Part shown: positions 7,493 to 11,305 of the stretch, one piece after another
Layout of the letters: each line of letters begins with the position of its first letter
Position numbering within the stretch: position 1 is the stretch's first letter
NCBI GenBank assembly: GCA_027484885.1
Contig: JAIXSD010000372.1
Span: 1-11,305 of the forward strand
Origin: Rubrivivax sp.
GTDB lineage: Bacteria > Pseudomonadota > Gammaproteobacteria > Burkholderiales > Burkholderiaceae_C
Reading direction: 5' to 3'
DNA length: 11,305 nucleotides
The notes under the pieces: model-generated
Database searches by the model: none
The model's input: the letters and a program-made list of their open reading frames with translations, nothing else
Told to the model about the DNA's origin: nothing
Program-made: the position numbers and the translations under genes

Positions 7493-8305
7493 TTAAACAT
7501 GCTCACAAACCGCGGCTTCCAGCACCGCACGTGTCTTGGCGTCGGCCGGGAAGACATGCTCCACCCGCAACGAGGCCAGCGTGATGTCCTGCGGTGTGCC
7601 GAAGGTGGAGAACATGCTGAAAAAGGCCAGCTCGCCGTGGACGGTGGCGAAGCGGGTGGTCAAGACCGGGGCCAGTTGGCGTGTCCAGGGCGCCAGCTTT
7701 TGGCCGCCCAGGCGGGCTTCAAACTGCGCCGCCAACTGATCCACACGGGCTTGCAACTCGGGCACGACCGAGGCGTCGTCGCGCAGATGGGCCAGCATGG
7801 CGGGGGCCACTTCGTCCAGATTGCTGATGTGGCGGCTCATGCCTTCGGGGTGCAGCAGCAGGTCCAGCATATTGAGGCTCTGGCCCGGCGGCTGCTCGGC
7901 CAGCCAGGGCATCAGCGTCAGCGCCATCCAGCGGGCGCCTTGGTTCATTTGCAAGATGTTCCAGCCGGCGTCCATCACCATGGCGGGCAGCGGGTCGTGG
8001 GCCGCCAGCATCAGCGTCAGGGCCTCGCGCACCGGCGCCAGCACCGCCGCGCCCAACTCATTGCCGCTGTAGGCGGCGGCAAAGCCGGCTTGTTGCAAGG
8101 CGGTGTTGCGCAGGGCCAGCGGCGCTTGCAGCTCCTGCAACCAGGCCAGCAGCAGCTCACGGCTGGCCTGGGCCCGCCCGCTCTCGACAAAGCTCACATG
8201 GCGCTGGCTCACCCCCAGGCGCAAGGCCAGCTCCAGTTGACTGATGCGGCGCGCCTTGCGTGCGCTTTGCAGGGTTTCGCGAAGTGAGGGGCTGGCGGCG
8301 AGCAT
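7493..8305 (-). CDS. XRE-family transcriptional regulator with MmyB-like ligand-binding domain
   Basis: The protein has 270 residues, the usual size for this family. An N-terminal XRE helix-turn-helix spans about 8-62 (ARKARRISQLELALRLGVSQ, then HVSFVESGRAQASRELLLAW). The rest matches the MmyB-like ligand-binding domain pattern, with LPAMVMDAGWNILQMNQGA (residues 106-124), LNMLDLLLHPEGM and a C-terminal DITLASLRVEHVFPADA. Such regulators usually control a neighbouring gene, often divergent, in response to a hydrophobic ligand. Here the divergent neighbour is a small membrane protein at 8455, and the 149-base gap contains a strong inverted repeat (8356-8374). Composition is high-GC, nearer to the left operon than to the FRG gene. 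The family is confident; the ligand and regulon are unknown. Confidence 0.93.
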   Translation of the reverse strand: MLAASPSLRETLQSARKARRISQLELALRLGVSQRHVSFVESGRAQASRELLLAWLQELQAPLALRNTALQQAGFAAAYSGNELGAAVLAPVREALTLMLAAHDPLPAMVMDAGWNILQMNQGARWMALTLMPWLAEQPPGQSLNMLDLLLHPEGMSRHISNLDEVAPAMLAHLRDDASVVPELQARVDQLAAQFEARLGGQKLAPWTRQLAPVLTTRFATVHGELAFFSMFSTFGTPQDITLASLRVEHVFPADAKTRAVLEAAVCEHV

Positions 8306-8332
8306 GAGCGGATTCCACCACAGCCCGGCCGC

Positions 8333-8355
8333 CTCTTCTCTTCCCTTCTCTTCTC
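8333..8355. repeat. 23-base all-pyrimidine perfect mirror repeat
   Basis: Every base from 8333 to 8355 is C or T, and the run reads identically from either end around the C at 8344, with 11 matched positions on each side. On the opposite strand it forms a purine-only leader 28-50 bases upstream of the XRE start codon. Pyrimidine mirror repeats are the classic requirement for intramolecular triplex (H-DNA). The repeat abuts the inverted repeat at 8356. Confidence 0.85.
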
Positions 8356-8374
8356 AATGACCTGCGAGGTAATT
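8356..8374. promoter_or_regulatory. Candidate operator between the XRE/MmyB regulator and the small membrane protein gene
   Basis: AATGACCTGCGAGGTAATT is a 19-base inverted repeat centred on 8365. Seven of eight arm positions are complementary (AATnACCT / AGGTnATT, spacer GCG). It lies in the divergent promoter region, 51 bases upstream of the regulator start and 80 bases upstream of the 8455 gene. Size and symmetry suit a dimeric XRE regulator, so autoregulation plus control of the divergent gene is the natural reading. Binding is inferred. Confidence 0.6.
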
Positions 8375-8454
8375 GCGGCGCGGCTTCTCGGCTCGGACAC
8401 TGGCTTTGTTCTTCTTACTCATTCAACTTCTGACAGCAAGGAAGAAAACAAGCC

Positions 8455-8754
8455 ATGAACAAGCCCGTGTTGATCGTCGTGCTGCTGCTCTTCAGCGCCT
8501 TGAGCGTCTACGCCGTGCAGCATGCCGGCGGGGTGCTGGAGTTGGTGCAGGTGCTGCTGCGCATCCCCGAGGGTTGGCAGGTGATGGCCGATCTGATCAT
8601 CGTCATGGTCTTGCTCTTGGTCTTCATGCGCCGCGACGCGCAAGCCCAGGGGCGGCCCTTCTGGCCCTGGGCGATCTTCTCGCTGGTGGTGGGCTCCTTC
8701 GGGCCTTTGCTCTACTTCATCACCGCGCGCCGCAAGCCCGAGAATGGGGCATGA
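8455..8754 (+). CDS. Small integral membrane protein, DUF2834-like
   Basis: This 99-residue protein starts ten bases after a good ribosome binding site (AAGGAAG, 8438-8444). It has three hydrophobic segments: residues 4-22 (a start that could be mistaken for a signal peptide), about 43-58 (MADLIIVMVLLLVFM) and 70-91 (WPWAIFSLVVGSFGPLLYF), then a short basic tail (TARRKPENGA). The pattern of a charged turn (RRDAQAQGRPFW) before a last helix with Gly-Pro-Leu-Leu-Tyr resembles DUF2834 proteins; this is recognition by eye. It is divergent from the XRE/MmyB regulator and is the most likely regulated target. Its function is unknown. Confidence 0.8.
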   Translation: MNKPVLIVVLLLFSALSVYAVQHAGGVLELVQVLLRIPEGWQVMADLIIVMVLLLVFMRRDAQAQGRPFWPWAIFSLVVGSFGPLLYFITARRKPENGA

Positions 8755-8770
8755 GGGTCGGGCATGAGGG
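8747..8770. repeat. Tandem 11-base direct repeat across a stop codon
   Basis: GGGCATGAGGG occurs at 8747-8757 and again at 8760-8770, a 13-base period. The first copy contains the TGA stop of the small membrane protein (8752-8754). It looks like a local duplication just past the gene end. Confidence 0.7.
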
Positions 8771-8853
8771 CGTGAAGGTCAGCCCGCGCTTTTGACCCAG
8801 CACGCGTTTGACCTCAAACTGGTGTGAGGCCTAACCCTAAGTTCCCTGCCCAT

Positions 8854-8982
8854 ATGATCCTCTCTATGCGAGCTTATGAGTTCGTGGCAGAGATACGGGG
8901 CTTCAAGCCGGCCTTGGAAACGCGGGAGATGATGATTTCGAGAAAGGTGTTTGGCATGTGCAGCATGGAGCCATCGGCATGA
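8854..8982 (+). CDS. Possible small ORF, 42 residues, overlapping the next start
   Basis: An open frame from ATG at 8854 (or ATG 8866) ends at TGA 8980-8982. That stop overlaps the ATG of the next gene as ATGA (8979-8982), an arrangement typical of translational coupling. The product begins MILSMRAYEFVAEIRGFKPA and ends with CSMEPSA. It has no membrane segment, no recognisable motif and no good ribosome binding site, so it may be a leader ORF or chance. TATGAT at 8853-8858 could instead be a -10 box for the next gene, which would argue against translation from 8854. Confidence 0.25.
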   Translation: MILSMRAYEFVAEIRGFKPALETREMMISRKVFGMCSMEPSA

Positions 8983-9449
8983 ATCGCTGGGTTCCTGTGG
9001 CCTTCCTCTTGGGCGTTTTGATTTGGGCGTTCTGGGGTGCGAGGGATTGGGTGGCGTCCAGGGACGTTGAACTTGAATACGCAGAAGCGCAATTGGTGAG
9101 CCTTCAAGACGTCCCAGCGGTCCAGCGCGGGCGGCAGCGCCACATCGTCATGATGATTGCGCCATCGGAGCGCACTCGCTGGCAAGTCATTTCATATGAC
9201 TGGAGCGTGAGCAGTGACTTGTTCGTGGGCCAAAGGTATCGATGGGGCATTCGATCTGGTGACGCGGCGCATGAGGTGCTTGCAATCGAGGACATTGCTG
9301 GTCGCGAGGTTCGGAGTCAGGCTGGCACACGGCACAACCTCAACGAGCAAAAGCCGCCAGCAACTTGGAATACGCGCCTCCTCAACTTGCTCGTGCAAGT
9401 ACTCATACTTGCCACGATTGCAAAGCTACTGTGGGGTGGCGAGTCTTGA
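8979..9449 (+). CDS. Hypothetical protein with N- and C-terminal membrane segments
   Basis: The start ATG at 8979 is preferred over an in-frame GTG at 8958 because GGAG (8967-8970) lies eight bases before it. The 156-residue product has a membrane segment at about 4-22 (WVPVAFLLGVLIWAFWGA), a soluble domain of about 110 residues that looks beta-rich (RHIVMMIAPSE, RTRWQVISYDWSV, LFVGQRYRWGIRSG), and a second membrane segment at about 132-152 (RLLNLLVQVLILATIAKLLW). I do not recognise the family. Its stop overlaps the start of the next gene by four bases, so the two are probably translated together. Composition is lower in GC than the left operon. Confidence 0.68.
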   Translation: MNRWVPVAFLLGVLIWAFWGARDWVASRDVELEYAEAQLVSLQDVPAVQRGRQRHIVMMIAPSERTRWQVISYDWSVSSDLFVGQRYRWGIRSGDAAHEVLAIEDIAGREVRSQAGTRHNLNEQKPPATWNTRLLNLLVQVLILATIAKLLWGGES

Positions 9450-9895
9450 AGCGCTACTTGATTCACTCAATCGCCTGGATCTTGGGCCTAGCTGTGCTCG
9501 TGGCCTTGCTTGCTGATCGATCTGCCATGCCTTCAGAGGAGCAACTACAGGTGCTGACCGCACCGTTGCTTGAGGTGCAACCCGCGCGGCGGTCAAAGCC
9601 TGCACTCCTTGACTTGCGTATCGACATGGGCGATCCGTTGAAGCGTGTAGGTCTGCTGACCATCAACAATGGCTTGGAGGGGCGATTGAAAACAGGCACG
9701 GTGCTAACGGTGCATTGGGCCAACTGGAAAGGGAATGCAGTCGTCTGGTCGGTGGCCGACGAGCACGGGTCATTGAGGCCCCTCAACGAGACGAAGGAAC
9801 TGATCGAACGATCCCATGCAAGGCAGGCCCGCGTTTCATACTTGGTGATCGTTCTGCTTGGCTGTTTGATGGCAGTGAGGACGTCTCTCGAATAG
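9446..9895 (+). CDS. Hypothetical protein, second of a coupled pair with two membrane segments
   Basis: The most likely start is TTG at 9446, which overlaps the upstream stop as TTGA; GTG at 9431 is the alternative. The frame extends further upstream but there overlaps the previous gene. The product has about 149 residues: a membrane segment at about 7-23 (HSIAWILGLAVLVALLAD), a soluble middle with a likely beta-hairpin region (RVGLLTINNGL, RLKTGTVLTVHWANW, NAVVWSVADE), and a C-terminal membrane segment at about 130-144 (VSYLVIVLLGCLMAV). The layout copies that of the preceding gene, so the two may be partners or distant paralogues. I do not recognise the family. The start codon is uncertain. 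Confidence 0.62.
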   Translation: MKRYLIHSIAWILGLAVLVALLADRSAMPSEEQLQVLTAPLLEVQPARRSKPALLDLRIDMGDPLKRVGLLTINNGLEGRLKTGTVLTVHWANWKGNAVVWSVADEHGSLRPLNETKELIERSHARQARVSYLVIVLLGCLMAVRTSLE

Positions 9896-10205
9896 CAGCC
9901 TCGAGGCTTCAAGCTAGAGCTCTCCAGCTAGAACTCACCGAACTCGGAACTACGGAATTCAGGGTCTAGTCTTGAATACTCAGTCCGCACCTGTTCAACC
10001 GAAGCACGATTGCCCTTGCGGCCAGATGACACGCCAAAGTGCTTGAATCCAGCGGGGATTGACGTCTGTGAGATAAGGGCTTACGCCAACAGATCGATTT
10101 GGGGGATACGGTTGTGTTCCCATGGCGCAGCACAGCCCAGGCGCAAACCGCCGCAAGCGCAGGCGCGGCGCCGACAACCTCGACGTTACCCAACTCCTAC
10201 GCCGC
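9896..10205. other. About 310 bases without a convincing gene
   Basis: Short overlapping frames exist on both strands but none has a start with a ribosome binding site, a domain or a good neighbour context. One minus-strand frame ending at 9928 reads like protein over about 45 residues (it includes KHFGVSSGRKGNRASVEQ) but has no start codon I can support, so it could be the remains of a gene. Small features include the palindrome CCTCGAGG (about 9899-9906) and an AGCTAGA direct repeat near 9912-9932. No attC site, RNA gene or terminator is evident. Confidence 0.5.
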
Positions 10206-10385
10206 TCACCCCCGCTCCATCTCCTGCAACAGACTCCTCACCTTGGTGGTGATGATGTCCACCGCTGGGCCGTTGGCGCCGTGGGGCAGGATGACGTTGG
10301 CGTTGCGCTTGGTCGGCTCGATGAACTGCTTGTGCATGGGGCGCCCGGTGCTCAACTAGCGCTGCACCATCGACACGGTGATTCG
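10206..10385 (-). pseudogene. udk: 3' remnant of a uridine kinase gene with an in-frame stop
   Basis: The minus strand at 10337-10206 encodes a 43-residue stretch typical of the uridine kinase C-terminus. It starts MHKQFIEPTKRNANVILPHG, continues ANGPAVDIITTKVRSLLQEM and ends ERG before a TGA at 10208-10206. Upstream in the same frame the pattern continues as RITVSMVQR, then TAG (10358-10356), then LSTGRP. Intact family members usually have a tyrosine here (QYLxTVRPMH), so a TAC codon has probably become TAG, and Val in VRPMH has become Gly. The P-loop kinase core is absent: nothing like GxxGSGKT was seen on this strand up to 10568. The piece is therefore a truncated, broken copy, presumably left by a rearrangement. 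A functional copy would have to be elsewhere in the genome. Confidence 0.78.
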
Positions 10386-10568
10386 GCGGGAAGGTGTAGG
10401 TGACTTCGATTGGCACCAAGGCCTCGGTGCCATGGCTCAGCGGGTGGGGTATGACGGGCAGACGACAGGTAGGTAAAGGCCAGGGCGCAAACACCTAGGT
10501 TTGTCGAAGGCTGGCTCCACAGTTCTGCACGCACCTTGTCTCAACTCGCCTGGTGTTCAGCGCCTGAA

Positions 10569-10958
10569 TCACACCGAAGGTTCTCGGTGCTCGGTCGGCG
10601 GTCGGTACACATACTGTGGACCACAGTGCCAACTGTCCGTGTATTCCCCCGTGACGACCGCACTGACCTCGCTCCTGGACAGCAACCAGGTGGTAATGGC
10701 CTCACGATCCGCCTCGGTGACAGAGCCCGGCTGCATGGTGGACAGGTACGAATCGTCCCAAGAGCCGCCGTATGCAAGACCACGTGGGTCGATCACCTGC
10801 GCCAGGAAATCAAAAGTCAGAGACAAGCTTTCTTCCTGGCTCAGCTCCCGCTTGAACTCCACCTTGACCGAAAACCCCAACTCACGAAATTCACCAATTC
10901 GGAGCTTCTTGCGAAGTCGGCGACTGCGATTCCTAGATTGAGGTGGGTTGTATTTCAT
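10569..10958 (-). CDS. yggL: YggL-family (DUF469) 50S-associated protein
   Basis: This 129-residue protein carries the YggL signature: the very basic SRNRSRRLRKKLRIGEFREL (residues 8-27), then GFSVKVEF, LAQVIDPRGLAYGG (52-65), and a helix with REAITTWLLSR before a strand leading to EYTDSW (105-110). YggL proteins are small cytoplasmic proteins that bind the 50S ribosomal subunit. The usual family member is about 108 residues and ends close to the DxW position. This one runs about 19 residues further (CGPQYVYRPP onward), and that tail spans a 15-base palindrome, so the 3' end may be altered. No strong ribosome binding site precedes the ATG. Instead the start overlaps the stop of a small upstream ORF as ATGA. 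Family call firm; whether it is the main copy or an acquired extra copy cannot be told here. Confidence 0.85.
   Translation of the reverse strand: MKYNPPQSRNRSRRLRKKLRIGEFRELGFSVKVEFKRELSQEESLSLTFDFLAQVIDPRGLAYGGSWDDSYLSTMQPGSVTEADREAITTWLLSRSEVSAVVTGEYTDSWHCGPQYVYRPPTEHREPSV
10613..10627. repeat. 15-base perfect palindrome inside the YggL 3' end
   Basis: ACTGTGG-A-CCACAGT is a perfect seven-base inverted repeat around one base. It lies in the codons just past the normal end of the YggL domain. On the transcript it would form a tight hairpin with almost no loop, so a protein-binding site or a junction is as likely as a terminator; no T-run follows on either side. Confidence 0.5.
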
Positions 10959-11113
10959 GGTGCGATCAGAGTCAGCTTTAAGTACACGTTGTAGAACATT
11001 TCACCACCCGCCAGAGACGCCTGATGCAGATGGAGGAAATGAGGGTCATGTCTTGAATATGAAGCTCCCTGGAGCCTCAGCTCAGCACTCAGCATGAGCC
11101 GCCACTTGCGCAT
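10955..11113 (-). CDS. Small ORF coupled to yggL, 52 residues, unknown function
   Basis: ATG at 11113 is preceded by GGGGAG four bases upstream, a good ribosome binding site; an in-frame GTG lies further up at 11143. The product begins MRKWRLMLSAELRLQGASYS and ends in LKLTLIAP, with a histidine-rich centre (HDPHFLHLHQ). Its TGA overlaps the yggL ATG as ATGA, so translation of the two would be coupled and this ORF could supply the ribosomes that yggL lacks its own good site for. No family is recognised. The ribosome binding site and overlap support a real gene, but the length is small and chance cannot be excluded. Confidence 0.42.
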   Translation of the reverse strand: MRKWRLMLSAELRLQGASYSRHDPHFLHLHQASLAGGEMFYNVYLKLTLIAP

Positions 11114-11226
11114 CGAGCTCCCCTGCGCCGGGCATCCGGTCACTGCACGCGGCGACCGGCGTCAGCCCATCGTTGAACCCGACGAACTTGTGAGCCCGCG
11201 CCTTGCTCGCTGGGTATCATGCTTCG

Positions 11227-11305
11227 ATGATGCCGCTCCGCTCAGTTCTGATGCTGCTGCTGATGTGCCTGGTCGCTTGGGCGCAGCACAGCAGCGCGAA
11301 GGAGC
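11227..11305 (+). CDS. Start of an exported protein (3' partial)
   Basis: From ATG at 11227 (or the adjacent ATG at 11230) the frame stays open to the window end: MMPLRSVLMLLLMCLVAWAQ, then HSSAKE. This is a typical Sec signal peptide with one Arg, a hydrophobic core and a probable cleavage site after AWA or SSA. A Cys in the core (LLMC) makes a lipoprotein conceivable, but the surrounding sequence does not favour it. No ribosome binding site is visible. TATCAT at 11215-11220 would place a transcript start very near the ATG, so a leaderless message is possible. The mature protein is outside the window, so no function can be given. Confidence 0.55.
   Translation, partial: MMPLRSVLMLLLMCLVAWAQHSSAKE

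Noticed and set aside
7499..8287. Plus-strand open frame of 262 residues
   Set aside because: It is antisense to the clear XRE/MmyB regulator and has the same Gln/His/Gly-rich shadow composition.
7443..8835. Integron cassette boundaries (GTCTAAC at 7443, GCCTAAC at 8829)
   Set aside because: Neither has a matching GTTRRRY core within the expected distance, nor the imperfect inverted arms of an attC site, and no integrase is present.
10122..10403. Plus-strand open frame over the uridine kinase remnant
   Set aside because: Most of it is antisense to the recognisable udk fragment and it has no motif.
10386..10534. Minus-strand frame with a stretch ALVPIEVTYTFPPNH, perhaps a TonB C-terminus
   Set aside because: The likeness is too short and no proline-rich linker or other TonB motif is nearby.
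11136..11159. CCGGTC-N12-GACCGG inverted repeat as a terminator or operator
   Set aside because: The loop is long, there is no T-run and the stem is a common GC-rich pattern in this composition.

Overview
The window looks like chromosomal DNA of a high-GC betaproteobacterium, most likely of the order Burkholderiales. This is an inference from codon usage, the YggL and MmyB-type proteins, and the SpoIIE/STAS signalling set. No taxonomic marker gene is present. By eye, base composition splits the window in two. Positions 1-6069 are uniformly very GC-rich. From about 6070 onward the DNA is patchier and often clearly lower in GC, with small unrecognised genes, gene debris and loosely packed genes, as expected of an accessory region.

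Left part (1-6069, all on the plus strand, gaps of 49, 23 and 12 bases): a four-gene operon. Gene 1 is a membrane-bound sensor phosphatase cut by the window edge (sensor region, membrane segment, HAMP, coiled coil, SpoIIE-type PP2C phosphatase, RsbW-like ATPase). Gene 2 is a STAS anti-sigma-factor antagonist with an intact phospho-acceptor serine motif. Together they form a partner switch in which kinase and phosphatase sit in one polypeptide. Gene 3 is a Na+/phosphate-cotransporter-like protein with a PhoU-like helical tail, and gene 4 is an NCS2 (uracil/xanthine) permease relative with a cytoplasmic tail. In both transporters the signature residues are partly replaced, and the gene 4 tail resembles a degenerate RsbW-like (GHKL) domain. 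The operon may therefore be a transporter-like sensing system feeding a partner switch. This is the most unusual thing in the window.

Middle part (6070-8754): a lower-GC minus-strand gene for an FRG-domain protein with a C-terminal winged-helix-like region, then a minus-strand XRE/MmyB-type regulator divergent from a small membrane protein. The divergent promoter region holds a 23-base pyrimidine mirror repeat abutting a 19-base inverted repeat that is a good operator candidate.

Right part (8755-11305): a possible tiny ORF and two small two-membrane-segment proteins of unknown function joined by 4-base stop/start overlaps; about 310 bases with no convincing gene (9896-10205); a broken 3' remnant of a uridine kinase gene on the minus strand; about 180 bases (10386-10568) with only short unassignable frames; a minus-strand YggL-family gene overlapped by a small upstream ORF; and, at the right edge, the signal-peptide start of a plus-strand gene that runs out of the window. 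No tRNA, rRNA, CRISPR array, insertion sequence or integrase was seen.
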